Positions 42,823 to 53,339 of a stretch of 64,000 nt of DNA are shown here, piece after piece. The stretch spans positions 186,001-250,000 of the forward strand of contig CAUWAG010000014.1 in the NCBI GenBank assembly GCA_963556695.1, written 5' to 3'. This DNA comes from Anthostomella pinea. Taxonomy: Eukaryota; Ascomycota; Sordariomycetes; Xylariales; Xylariaceae. The translations under genes and the position numbers were made by a program. The first letter of the stretch is position 1; each line of letters starts with the position of its first letter. The notes below the pieces were generated by a model, which was not told the DNA's origin, made no database searches, and saw only the letters and a program-made list of their open reading frames with translations.

Positions 42823-44553
42823 ATGGAAGACTCAGAGAAGGCCAAGATGCCCGTCAGCGCTTCCGCTCCCTCTTCCGATCACACTCACGCGGTTGGCGCC
42901 GACGCTGCCCTCTCGGCGCTCCAGAAGGTCGAGCTTCGCGATGCCTCCCACCCGATCCACTGGAGCTGGGTGAAGAAGTGGCCGATCGTAATCGTCTACT
43001 GTCTCCTGCAGACCTTCATCACGCTGTCCACCACCACGTTCGTTAGCGCCGAGTTTCTGGTCCAGGAGCAGTATGGGGGCTCGACGCAGGTTGTGGCGCT
43101 TGGCCAGAGCATGTTCATTGTCGGGACGGCCATTGGGCCCGCGTTTCTCGGACCTTTGTCGTATGTTTCCCCAGTGCCTCTTCCGAATGCGGAAGAATGA
43201 GTTCGTCGCAGTGGCAGCCTTAGAAGTGAAGCTAAGATTTTGACTGCGCAGTGACATCGGCGGTCGCAAATGGGTATACGTCGGATCGATCGCGCTATAT
43301 GCCATCCTCAACATCGGCACGGCGCTGGCGCTGAACCTGCCGATGTTGATCATCTTCCAGTTCCTCTGCGGCGCCGCCGGCAGCACGGCGCTTTCCAACG
43401 TCGCCGGCACCGTCGCCGATCTCTTCGGCGATATGGACGGGGCGGGCCAGCCGATGGCATTGTTTGTCGCGTCGGCCAATATCGGCCCCAGCATCGGCTC
43501 GCCTGTGGGAGAGTGGATTGCTGACAACAGCAAGTTGGGCCTGCCGTGGATCTTCTGGATCAAGTGAGTCTCGTACCTGTGTTGTGGGAGATGAGTGGTT
43601 CTGACTCCAAACAGCGTCATCATTGGCGGCGCCTTCGCTATTGTCATGTGCTTCGTTCCCGAGACGCTACCTCGGCTGGTCATAAAAGAGGCGGTCGAGA
43701 AACACCAGTCCTCTGATCCAGCCGAGGTGGCCATCATGGAGGAGCGGATCGACGTCATCAAGGAGATGCGGTTCATCACATCCATGGCCCTCCGCATTAT
43801 GGTTACCGAGCCTATTATCATATTTTTGGGTATCTACAACGGATTTGCCTATGGTTTGCTGTTCCTGTACTTGGACGGAGTCTTCGACGTGTTCGTCGAC
43901 AACAACGGCCTATCGTGAGTCTCACAACACGTCTCGCAACGCCAAATACACGGTGACTGACTAGACATCCAGATATATCGATGCCGATCTGACCTACCTC
44001 AACTTCGTCGTCGGCGTGAGCGTCATGTTCGCCTTCATCCCCGTGCAGACGTGGCTCTTCAAGCGCGACCGCAAGAAGCACGGGCACGGCCGTCCCGAGG
44101 CCCGGTTCCTGACCTCGCTAGTGACGGTCTGGGGATTCCCCATCTCGCTGCTTTGGTTCGCCTTCACCTGCGACGGCAACACCTCGTTCTGGTCCCCGGT
44201 CGTCGCCGGTGCCGTGCTGGGTTTCTGCGACCCGCTGCTGTACCTCGGCATGTTGAACTATATTGCTGATACGTATACCAACGTCGCGGCGTCGGCCATT
44301 GCCGCGTTCTTGATTCCGTCCTTCCTTATGGCCGCTGGATGCTGCCATATCGGTGAGTCTTCTTTCTGTATCCGTTGCCGGCTGGTCGTGGCTAACATTG
44401 GTGTCAGGTATTGTGATGTTCAACAACCTGGGAGCAAAATGGGCCATGGCGGTATTGGGCTTCATTTCGTTTGGCCTGGTAGCATTGGTGTATGTGATTT
44501 ACTTCTTTGGTCCCAGAATTCGTTCTTGGTCCAAGTTAGCCAAGAGCAATTAG
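42823..44553 (+). CDS. MFS transporter, DHA1 (12-TM drug/polyamine:H+ antiporter) type, five exons
   Basis: Exons are 42823-43160, 43252-43563, 43615-43914, 43973-44352 and 44408-44553, with four GT-AG introns of 51-91 bp; the product is 491 residues. The ATG at 42823 is the first in frame. Residues 1-45 are cytosolic. The loop after helix 2 has GPLSDIGGRKWVYVGS, the MFS signature motif A. A central cytosolic loop with ETLPRLVIKEAVEKH divides the two halves, and the last exon encodes the twelfth helix and a short basic tail. This arrangement fits plasma-membrane exporters of the DHA1 group. Substrate unknown. It may share control with the divergent cyclo-ligase-like gene. Confidence 0.9.
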
Positions 44554-45206
44554 ATAGTCCGAAGACTTGTATATGTAGTAACTTCTTGAATATATATGGT
44601 TCATGCTGTGCGGCATCTGTATATTCCATAAGCTAGCTAAATATCTAATGGCATTTTCATCTCGTCTCTGGTCAACCCGATGTCTCATGCGATGACTTCC
44701 CCTTCTGAGAATTAGCCGCAAAGACCCTCAAAGACCATCTAGGAGCATTACCTCTTGCCATTAAGACTTGGATATGACAACCAGCCAAGCGGCTGGATCG
44801 GTTATCTGCAGTGGAATGCGCCGAGCTTGCTTTGGTGCTTATTCCAATCAATTGCTCCTGGAATGACTGCTCATGCGAGATGTTTATGCAACTCATTATC
44901 CCAACCGCCTTATGCACGAGGACATGCAGCCCTTCAATTGGGAGCATTGACTGAAATAGGTAGGTAGATACTGAATGACAGCTTGATGTAACCCAATGCG
45001 TATCACCTAGGTGCAAACCGCCTGACTTCTCACAGGGATACAAAGTCACAGTGATATGGAGCCCTCTAGCTAGATCATTCTACGGTTCCTTATTACAAGG
45101 GTATTTAAGAAAGAAAACCATGGCTTTATGTAGGGCTCAAAAAAAAAAAAAAGGGAAAGACAGATAACGATAAGATGTACGCGCACAAGAAAAGCAAAAG
45201 GTTAAA
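44554..45206. other. Intergenic region
   Basis: Contains the MFS 3' UTR and a 14-base poly-A run at 45139-45152, which lies downstream of the tRNA on the opposite strand; read from the tRNA strand it is a T-run and could be its RNA polymerase III terminator region. No gene recognised. Confidence 0.4.
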
Positions 45207-45294
45207 TGACCACCCTGGGGCTCGAACCCAGAATCTCCTGATTACCTGATGTTACAAATCGTAGTCAGACGCCTTACCATTGGGCCAAGCGGCC
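45207..45294 (-). tRNA. tRNA-Arg(ACG) with a 16-nt intron
   Basis: On the minus strand the sequence folds as a cloverleaf: a 7-bp acceptor stem with GU pairs (GGCCGCT with GGTGGTC), D arm GCC/GGC, anticodon stem TCTGA/TCAGG and T arm CTGGG-TTCGAGC-CCCAG, with discriminator A at 45207. The anticodon ACG (45260-45262) reads CGU and, with inosine, CGC and CGA. A 16-base intron (45243-45258) sits at the standard place one base after the anticodon; without it the mature RNA is 72 nt before CCA addition. Confidence 0.92.
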
Positions 45295-45748
45295 AAATGA
45301 AACACCGTGTTGTACGGCGAAAATTTTGTGAATTAAGTTATCCTAAACGACGGTCACACCTTCCCTTGGATGGCGGCTCCTTCCCCACATTCGTAAGGCT
45401 GACGATGCTCGCTGTTTCCTAGGTAGAAAACCTAGTAGGTTATGCGTCAGTCCATTAGCCAGCTAGAACCAGGTTAATCACGGCCTTGGACTCTTCAATG
45501 CTTCATGTTTTCCTGTGCACCCGAGCAGCAGAAGGTGGAATGTCAACGAGCTGAAAGCGGGTCACATGACCTACAGCTGCGCCCCCGAGAAAGATGCAGG
45601 TGTGCTTCGCCTCATAAAGCCAAGCAGGCGAGAGGGATGGCAGGATGGATGGATCTCATATGTACCAAAAACAGCGCTTCCCAGACCTATTTCTCCGGTC
45701 TTCATGCCTCCAGGTACCTTTAGGAAGGCGAATGCCATAGCGTGCGCA
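45295..45748. other. Leader of the Zn2Cys6 gene and upstream region of the tRNA
   Basis: In the last 230 bases before the ATG, the same frame is open upstream, but no ATG in it precedes the chosen start. Nothing else seen. Confidence 0.4.
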
Positions 45749-47893
45749 ATGAGCTCCACGGATTCCAAGGGAAATGCGACGCTCTCGAGAACATGTCAGA
45801 ACTGCTACCACCTGAAGATCCGGTGTGAGCGGACGCATTTGGAGGGGTCGTGTGATAGGTAAGGCGACAAACCCCCACCACAACTTGCCCTCCATCCCTT
45901 GACGGACACCTAAGCTGACCGGCGTTGAAAGATGCCGACGCTTGGGTAAGGAGTGCGTATTCCGCCCAAGTCGAAGACAGTATAACTCACCGAGACGTCC
46001 GGGGTAAACAAGCAGTCCCTTTAAGATGTGCCTTTGAACATGAGCTGATTGGAGCGCTGCAGTCGCATAGAGACGTTGGAGAAGAAGATTGAGGAGTTGA
46101 TGCGAGAGCGCGATTCAACCTCTCCAAACAACAGATCAACCGATTCTGAGCCCGCATCAACAGCAGCATCGGCATCCAAGCAGAAATCCAATGACTTACT
46201 GGATGTCAGCATAGGCACTCCGGTGCCAGGACAAGATGGCGATGTCATTGACAGGGGGATCCTCACGCTCGAGCATGCAGGAAGTCTGTTGGGCATATTC
46301 AAGACATCCATGACCCATCACTTCCCCTTCGTGATCCTGGCTCCTGAAGTCACAGCCGCTGAACTGAGACATGAGAAGCCCGTTCTCTTTCTCAGCATCC
46401 TCTCGGTTGCCGCTTTCCACGATGTCCATCTGCAGAGGAAGCTCGGTACCGTCGTGAAGCAAGGCATCAGCCATAGCATGACAACAGGTAAAATGGTCTC
46501 ATTCGAGATGCTCCAAGCAGTCCTGGTATTCGTGGCTTGGTAAGTACTGTCATAGGCTTGTCATTGCGAGCGAGCATTGACGTGTTACCTAGGTGCCAGT
46601 TTCATCCAAAGCCGCGCCAATACACACAATATCTGCAATTGGCCATCAGCATCGTCGTGGACCTTAGGCTCGATCGGGCACCGATGGTGACCCGGAAGGC
46701 GAACGTGGGGTCGTCTCAGCTGGAACCCGATGAGGTGCCAAAGGTACCACGAGAACGGAGCTGTGACGAACAGAGGGCACTTGCCGGGTGCTTCTATCTC
46801 TCCTCCACGCAAGTCAAGCCGTTCCCGTGCCATACTGCGAGGACTAACAGTGGGTGGGCAGGGTCTCGAAGTTGCTGCAGAAGCTCAACACGTTCCCCTA
46901 CACTGACTATCTTGACCAATGCTGCCTCGCACTTTTACACCAGCGGGAGACTCCCACAGACGAGAATCTATATTACATTATCCAGCTACAGCGGATCATA
47001 GAGGGCATTGAATATGGCTCACTGCAGCAGAGTCCTCCAGAGACGGCAGCAGCTTTTGTCCATGATGCGCAACTGCAATTGAAATCCTTCCAAGCCAGTC
47101 TACCTCGAAATAGTAGCTGTAAGTTACAGAAATTGGACGCAGAAAAACTCTCAGGCCTTTTCGATTGACCTTGACCATAGGCTTGCTTCTGATGCAATAC
47201 CACACCGCAGAACTCTTCCTCTGCCAAGCAGCCTTCTTCGAGAAGACCATGCCACTCGACGCGACGCTACACTCTGAGCTCCTGGTCACCGGCTTCTCTG
47301 CCGCGAAGTCGATGGTTGAATTCATCTTGTCACTGCCAGAGCGCGCCGAGACCGTCTTCAACAACTCGGAGTGGATCCAGATGAGCCTCGCCCTGACGGT
47401 GGGAGCCAGGCTCTCAATGGCCTCCAACTACAACCTCCAGCAGTCCCTAGACCTGCCCGACATGATCCGTCGCATGTACCTGCGCTTCGGGACGCTCGTC
47501 ACGGAACAGCGCGATGCCGAAGGGAACCGCGACATCTTCTACTCGTATGAGCAGCGCTTGCGACGGATACACCAGTGGTTTGAGTGTGCAAGCGCCGGGA
47601 CGCAGGATGGGACCCTCGAGCCGCAGGCTGTGATATCCCCGCCCATCTCGACCCCCTATCCGCAAGACGCATCTGGCTTACTCACACCCTCCCCACGGTC
47701 AATGGCGCCCGTACCGGAAATCAACATCATCCACAGTGCTGGACCAGCACAGGACCTCCCAGGCGGCCCTTCAATGTGGACCAACATGCCCGTGTTGCAG
47801 CCCAGCTCGGCCGAAGAGCAGATGGCGGACATGTTTCCGGAACTCGACCACTTCTTCCAGGGCTGGGACTGGTCGCTCCCGATGAATCCGTGA
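45749..47893 (+). CDS. Zn(II)2Cys6 transcription factor, six exons, one GC-AG intron
   Basis: Exons: 45749-45858, 45932-46003, 46063-46539, 46593-46808, 46862-47118 and 47181-47893; product 614 residues. The zinc cluster is split by the first intron, with cysteines at 16, 19, 26, 35, 38 and 45 (spacing 2-6-8-2-6). A short coiled coil (GRIETLEKKIEELMRERD) follows at about 61-78. The middle region with QFHPKPRQYTQYLQLAISIVVDLRLDR and GCFYLSST is typical of fungal-specific factor domains. The fourth intron uses a GCAAGT donor; only this choice keeps the frame across SSTVSKLLQKL. The C-terminus is Pro/Ser/Thr rich and ends in an aromatic-acidic segment, a likely activation region. Targets unknown; the nearest candidates are the adjacent transporter and monooxygenase. 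Confidence 0.85.
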
Positions 47894-47953
47894 GCTGCAA
47901 TTCAAGACTCCAAGGCTAAACCCCAATGCGACGTCTGCCATTTGTGCCACCCC

Positions 47954-48541
47954 TCAAGGGAACCGCCACAGCTTCAGCCGCTCAACCACGCTGTATCCCA
48001 AGCCCAGGAAATCGCACAGCGCGACCCAGGTCTGGGCCTGCGCGTCCGACCTCGGCGCATCCACATCCAACTCCAGCAGCTGCCGCGACGCTTCCTCTCG
48101 CGCGAAGAAGTCACGCACCGTCTCCGCGTACTCGTTCGCCACCTCTTTCCGCCGCCACGCAGACCGCGTCTGCAGCAGAGCGCCCAGCCAGGGTCCCGGC
48201 CGCGAAGATCGGGTTTTGGGCTCGATGGGCAGGATGAATCTGGCGTCGGGATTGCTGCGCGAGATGTTGACGTACTCGGTGCTGAACGCGAGGACAGCGT
48301 AGGTGTCGGGGCTCAGGCTGCGGCTGGTCTGGTGGTCGGCGTGCGGCGGGTGCCATTGACTGTAGCCGAGGATGTTGAGGGCCTCGGCTACGGCGCTTCC
48401 GCTTCCGCTTCCGGTTGTTGCGGGCGCGCTGGGCATCAAGACGTAGATGGAGGGCGGAGTCGAGACGGAGAGGGAGGCAGAGGCAGAGACGGCGAGGACG
48501 AGGCTGGCCATGGAGGCCGGGAGGAGCGTGAACGACTTCAT
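47954..48541 (-). CDS. Small protein with signal peptide, remote sulfotransferase-like fold possible
   Basis: A single 195-residue frame starts at the ATG at 48541. The first 25 residues form a signal peptide or membrane anchor (SMASLVLAVSASASLSV). The body has SAVAEALNILGYSQWHP, FILPIEPKTRSSRPGPWLGAL and a final WVALCDFLGLG. This order (small glycine-rich loop, ALNxLGY, helix with W-x-x-LC-x-FLG) recalls fungal P-loop sulfotransferase-like proteins, but the P-loop itself is not convincing, so the likeness is only suggestive. It converges on the Zn2Cys6 gene with 60 bases between the stops. No intron needed. Confidence 0.6.
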   Translation of the reverse strand: MKSFTLLPASMASLVLAVSASASLSVSTPPSIYVLMPSAPATTGSGSGSAVAEALNILGYSQWHPPHADHQTSRSLSPDTYAVLAFSTEYVNISRSNPDARFILPIEPKTRSSRPGPWLGALLQTRSAWRRKEVANEYAETVRDFFAREEASRQLLELDVDAPRSDAQAQTWVALCDFLGLGYSVVERLKLWRFP

Positions 48542-49964
48542 CTTGGCTTGTGTACTGATGATTGCGAAGAAAACTCTAGAGATATAACAATAATGTGTGA
48601 TCTAAGTGGCTAGGTAGAGATCGAAAGAAGCGAACAAAGAAATCTGCAAAATAAAGAATTAACCAACAGTTTTGAGGAACGAGAGGAGCAGGACCCCTGG
48701 CTGGGCATACGTCAAGCTTTATAACCGCCGTGGATGGATGGATGGATGGATTCGTACCAAGGAGCAGAGGAGCTGAAAATCAGGGGTAGCAGCCCAGCCC
48801 AGGTCAGCCTGCCTGCCTGTCAGGTAGCGCACACTTGGCGATCGATTTCCCTACAGTAGCGTTTTGACCCTTCTTTTCGTTTACATATTCCGCTTTACAG
48901 TGACACATAGCATGAGACATGTGGACCCTTTTATCGATCGCGTTTCTGCAGCGCTGCAGATCGAACACTGCCGGGCACGAAAAGTTGGAAGTTGTTGGCG
49001 ATCGAATCTTGCGGCAGCCCCGCGTGGGCTAAAACAGCCGCCGTTCGGGACGGTGCCAAGAAAGGGGTCCTGGGCCGCGTTCCTGACTCCTTATCCGTAT
49101 CCGGATTCCCTCCCTTTGGCGCATTGGCCAATCATTCTCATGAGTCTCTGGACAGCTGGCCGCAATTTGTGGCTTGCTTGGCTGATTCTATTTTTTGCTG
49201 CTTACGGCGTAAGGAAGGAACCAAGGTGCGAAGTACGGGGATAGGACTTCGGCATGGGGAATGAGGAATGTAGATTGAGCAGTCTGGCATGCTGGCTCGC
49301 TGGCACGATGCGCTCTGCGGACTTTGCGATACGAGGACCCTTCGTACGGACGACTCGACGCGAAGATAGGCATCTAGAGCGATCTTAGCTTTAAGATCTT
49401 GAATTGCCGCGAGTTGCCCGTGAGCCTAGACGTCCCGTTTGTCAACTTCTGGCTGACATGACGTTACTAGCGTTCTCGCACAGCCCCAGACGGAACCATG
49501 CTGCCGGTCACAATCATTAGCAACATCGCATCTGATTTAGCGCCTTGACAATGGGCGGGGTGTTTTGTTGCATGGCGTCGTATTGCTCAGACGTGTCAAA
49601 CAGTCAGCCTCCTCGGTCAGAGTACTGTTGATGTTGGATGCGTATGCGAGTCTTTGTTTGACCTTCAGAAATGTTGAAGATGTGGCTTGCTGCCAACTGA
49701 TACCAGTGACGGGCGCAATCGGCAAAATTCAGCCACCACGTGAACGCTAGCGCCGTTTCTAAAACCCCCATCGGCCCAAATACCGACCCGCACTCTTTCT
49801 TCCCTTTCCACACCCCTTTGTCAGCGTCAGCGAAACGGTACTACCAAGCAGCACAGCAAACTCAACCGACTACGAAGCTCTCGCGCCAGTACTATCTGGC
49901 CGCCGAAGCACATTTTGCATTTCTCCAGCAAACCCAGGCGCAGAAGCGTTTATCTCCAGCAGAA
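48542..49964. other. Intergenic region
   Basis: Contains a (TGGA)5 run at 48731-48750. Frames at 48864-49264 and 49740-50096 are open but lack features; the latter includes the SERF start in its own frame and its upstream part is probably leader. No separate gene supported. Confidence 0.45.
48731..48750. repeat. (TGGA)5 microsatellite
   Basis: Five TGGA units about 190 bp upstream of the signal-peptide gene. Confidence 0.8.
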
Positions 49965-50281
49965 ATGGCCCGTGGCAACCAGCGCGACAAGGCTCGCGAG
50001 AAGAACCAAAAGGCCGAAGCCGCGAAGGTGTGTTCAGTTCGATTCAGTGGGAGTAGTGCTGCATTTTGCGAAGTTACCTGCCCTCTGACCCTCTGACCCA
50101 AATTTATAGAAGTCGGGAAACCAGATGTCGGGTACCGCGATGCAGAAGAACAAGGAGGATGTGGCCGCCATCATGCGCCAAAAGCAGGCAGCCGGTATGT
50201 ATCCTCTTTTGTATACAAGGATTGCGCAGTACTGACATCCTCTCAGCGGAGGCGAAGAAGGCGGCTGAGCTGAAGAAGTAG
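49965..50281 (+). CDS. SERF/4F5-type small EDRK-rich protein, three exons
   Basis: Exons 49965-50027, 50110-50194 and 50247-50281 give 60 residues. The N-terminus MARGNQRDKAREKNQKAEAAK is the recognisable SERF/4F5 signature, followed by KKNEKVE-like charged sequence and an alanine/lysine-rich helix ending AELKK. Introns (82 and 52 bp) are GT-AG. In animals SERF proteins bind amyloidogenic proteins and alter their aggregation, and bind nucleic acid in the nucleolus; the fungal role is less known. The gene is too short for most scans because each exon is under 30 codons. Confidence 0.9.
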
Positions 50282-51093
50282 ATGCGTGATTCCCACGTCC
50301 TGGGGGTTAGCAGGCTGAGTTTGCGGAGTTGTATAGATCGGATGGGTATGGTTTGCAGGCACCTTTACGAATCACGACCATAGGCAAGTAACGACAGTAT
50401 ACGGCCGGCCACTTCTTGCTCTTTTTCTTGGTTGACTGTACTCGAGTCCGCCAACATTGCCGTGGGCTCATTTCCACCAGACCCGTGGTCCAGAATATCA
50501 CGAACCGCGAGCCCTCCACTTTGGCCGCACATCCTGCGCCTGTCCGATGTTCTTAAGCGGGAAGGCGCTCTATCATACCTGCGACGACAGCACAGCTACC
50601 GCCGTAACTAAATCAAGATTGCCGCTAACAGTACAAATGAGGGATCAGTACCCCCTTATCCGCGCTCACGTGGTCTCCGTCAAATGCTCGCTGCATCATC
50701 ATCGCTTTAAGAGAGACTTCATGGCCACGGTACCTACCTGAGTATCTCGCAGTCACGAAGTCGTGCTCCAGGCTGTCCTATCGGGCCAACAGCTCATGCC
50801 CGCGACGCACATCTTCATTGCGGAACTCGATGAGGACGACAATACGGATAAGGCTCTAACCTCTTTAGATCTCCAGAGCCACGTTAAGTTCGAACTCTCA
50901 GGAGCCTGCTTTAGTATTGCGCGCTGCGACTTGTAAAGACCAAGTCTGTTTCTTAGGTGCCTTTCCGGAATTATATTCCGTATCTATTCTGCAGTCTGAA
51001 TTTGCTATGCAAAGGAGTCCAGAACAGTCCTCCTGTATACCATGAAAAAATTTAGAGAACTGAGCTAAATCCCATCATCTCACACTCCCATCA
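50282..51093. other. Intergenic region, no gene seen
   Basis: Contains the 3' ends of the SERF gene and the flavin monooxygenase, which converge. No supportable coding or RNA feature. Confidence 0.45.
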
Positions 51094-53339
51094 TCAATGT
51101 GAAAACGGCCGCATAGCAAACTCCGAATCCTCCTCAGGCCGGCCCTCAACAGGCACGCTCTGGAACCGCGGCTCGATATACCACGCCGGGTCGCCTCCAA
51201 ACTCCTCGTCGCCCTCGCCCGCGCCCTCGATCTTCGAGTGCGTGACGCTGTAGCCGTTGCCGAGCCAGCGCAGCAGGTTTCCACTCCCACCCCTACTCCC
51301 ACCACCGCCGTTCTCTTCGTGTCTGCTCTCCCACTCAAAGTCCTCCCACCGCGTCGCCCGCAATGCCTCGACGGCATGCAGCGTGCTGCCCGGCCAGAGC
51401 CCCGTCACTACACCCCCCTCGGCGTTCTTGTACCAGCTGTTACAAGTGTCCGTATAAACGGTCTTCTTGAAGTACTCCGCGCAATACTCACGCCAATCGC
51501 GCACGCGCTCTTCTTTAACAGCCATGGTCGCGTAGTCCTCTTTCTGTAGCTTGCGGATGCACTTGACGATGTAGTCGCCCTCGGCCTCGAGGATGATGGT
51601 CAGCGACCCGGAGCCGATGGCCGAGTTGGGCCCCAGCATCATGAAGAGGTTGGGGAAGCCGTCGACGGCGACCGAGAGGTAGGCTTCCGGGTGCGGCGTG
51701 AAGCGGGCAGCGAGGGAGAGATTGTTCATGCCGTGGATGGGGAAGGGGGGCGCTTTGTTGGTGTTGAAACCCGTCGCGCAGACGAGGGCGTCGAGGGGGA
51801 CGTCGCGGCCGGATTGCAGACGCACGCCCGTGGACGTCACGCGCGCGATCGGGTCCGTGACGAAGTCCACGTTGCTCTCCACGAGCGCCTCGAGGTAGCC
51901 CGGCCCTGGTGTGGCGCGCCGGCAGCCGACGCCGAAGGTCGGTACCAGGAACTCGGCGATCTCGGGTTTGGGCGCCAGCCGCTCCTGCATCGCTGCTCGG
52001 AAGGCGTCGATGGCACCGCGCTGGGCGGCTGAGTCCCGGAATGAGACGGTGTGGATCGTGTTGCCGTCCAGCTCGATGGCCTTGCGGAAGTTATGGAGCT
52101 TCTCTGGGTTATTGGCGAACTCTTGGCGTTGCTCGGGCGAGACTGCGTAAGATATGGTCAGGGGCTGAGTGGGTTTGAGTATAGGGAACGGCTAACTTAC
52201 ATTCGAGTTTCTTGGAATCGAGCCCGAGCTTGTGCATCACAACTGTGGCTTAAATCAGTATATGTGAGACCTTCAGAAGTGAGTGATTGGACACTCACTG
52301 TCTCCGAACGGATTAGTTATCCAGGTTTTACTCCTGACGAAGCAAGACACTTGTGTGCCTTCAATCTTCTGCAAGTGCGGAACAATCTGTATGGAGCTTG
52401 AACCATTTCCAACCACGCCCACCGTCTTGTTCCTGAAGTCGAATCTGTACACCAGTCAGATAAACTCATGGCCAGCAGTACGTGAAGCACGGACTTGTCA
52501 TTCCACAATGCTGAGTGCATGAGTTCCCCTTGATAGTCCTCCAGACCCGGGATATCTGGCCAAGCCGGATCACTGAGATTGCCTCGAGCGGCGATCAAGA
52601 CATCCACATCGTCTTCGAAGACTTCACCGGTGTCTATCCGCCGGACTGTCAGGATCCTGCGTATTATCTTAGCCGCATCCTCAGAGGTGACCAGGCGATC
52701 CAAGAACGCACCATTTCTTGTTGTCGTCATCCCATCTGCATGCATCGACACTGTGTGAGAGCATGACGAATCTCATCACCCCGTACTTCTCGGCTGTGCC
52801 CTGAAGATACGCACATATCTCCTTTTGGGGCGCATAGAAGGCAGACCAGTCAGGGTTGGGGTTGAACGAGTCTCCTCGCAAATTTGAGTTAGTAATTGCT
52901 TCATTTAGGTATTTTGCCGAGAAAATGGAGTCGTAATGCGTGTCTCGGGAACAAAGGCGCTTGACACAGGCTAGAAGAGGAAATTCGCGCTCAGGGCATG
53001 GCCATATGGGGAAATAGAAGACTCGAAAATGTACATACATTGATACGAATGCGCTGGTATGTCACATGCGCAGCCTGAGTCGATTAGCATGGCGAAAAAT
53101 AGAACAGAGTGCATGAAGGGGTAGCGTATACCTGGATATCTATTCACCCACCATGTTCCTCCTACGGCCTCATTCTTGTCGTAGATCTTGAAGTCGATGT
53201 TCCGCAGCCGTTGCGGTATACGGATTCCCAGGTAGATCCCCGAGTAGCCTGCACCGATCACGCGGACCTTTATGCGGCGATGCCCGTCGAGCGGCGCGTC
53301 TTTGAGTGCGAATGGCCTTGGCCCCTTAACCGAGCTCAT
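51094..53339 (-). CDS. Baeyer-Villiger-type flavin-dependent monooxygenase, seven exons
   Basis: Minus-strand exons: 53132-53339, 53039-53074, 52712-52871, 52495-52656, 52299-52444, 52201-52242 and 51094-52142; product 600 residues. The FAD-binding GAGYSG is at residues 29-34, followed by GGTWWVNRYPGCACDIPAH and the HSYQYSF segment split by intron 2. The Baeyer-Villiger fingerprint is at 176-186 (Y-x-G-x3-H-x3-W) with Tyr replacing the usual Phe; the NADPH-binding GNGSSS is at 201-206, and CATGFNT lies in the last exon. Such enzymes insert oxygen next to ketones using FAD and NADPH. The fourth intron has an unusual GTCCGT donor, needed for frame. The C-terminal 80 residues are glycine rich and poorly conserved in look. 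Substrate unknown; no pathway partners are obvious. Confidence 0.88.

Noticed and set aside
42823..53339. Secondary-metabolite cluster (transporter, Zn2Cys6 regulator, monooxygenase)
   Set aside because: No polyketide synthase, NRPS, terpene synthase or similar core enzyme lies between them, and housekeeping-type genes (SERF, tRNA) are interspersed.
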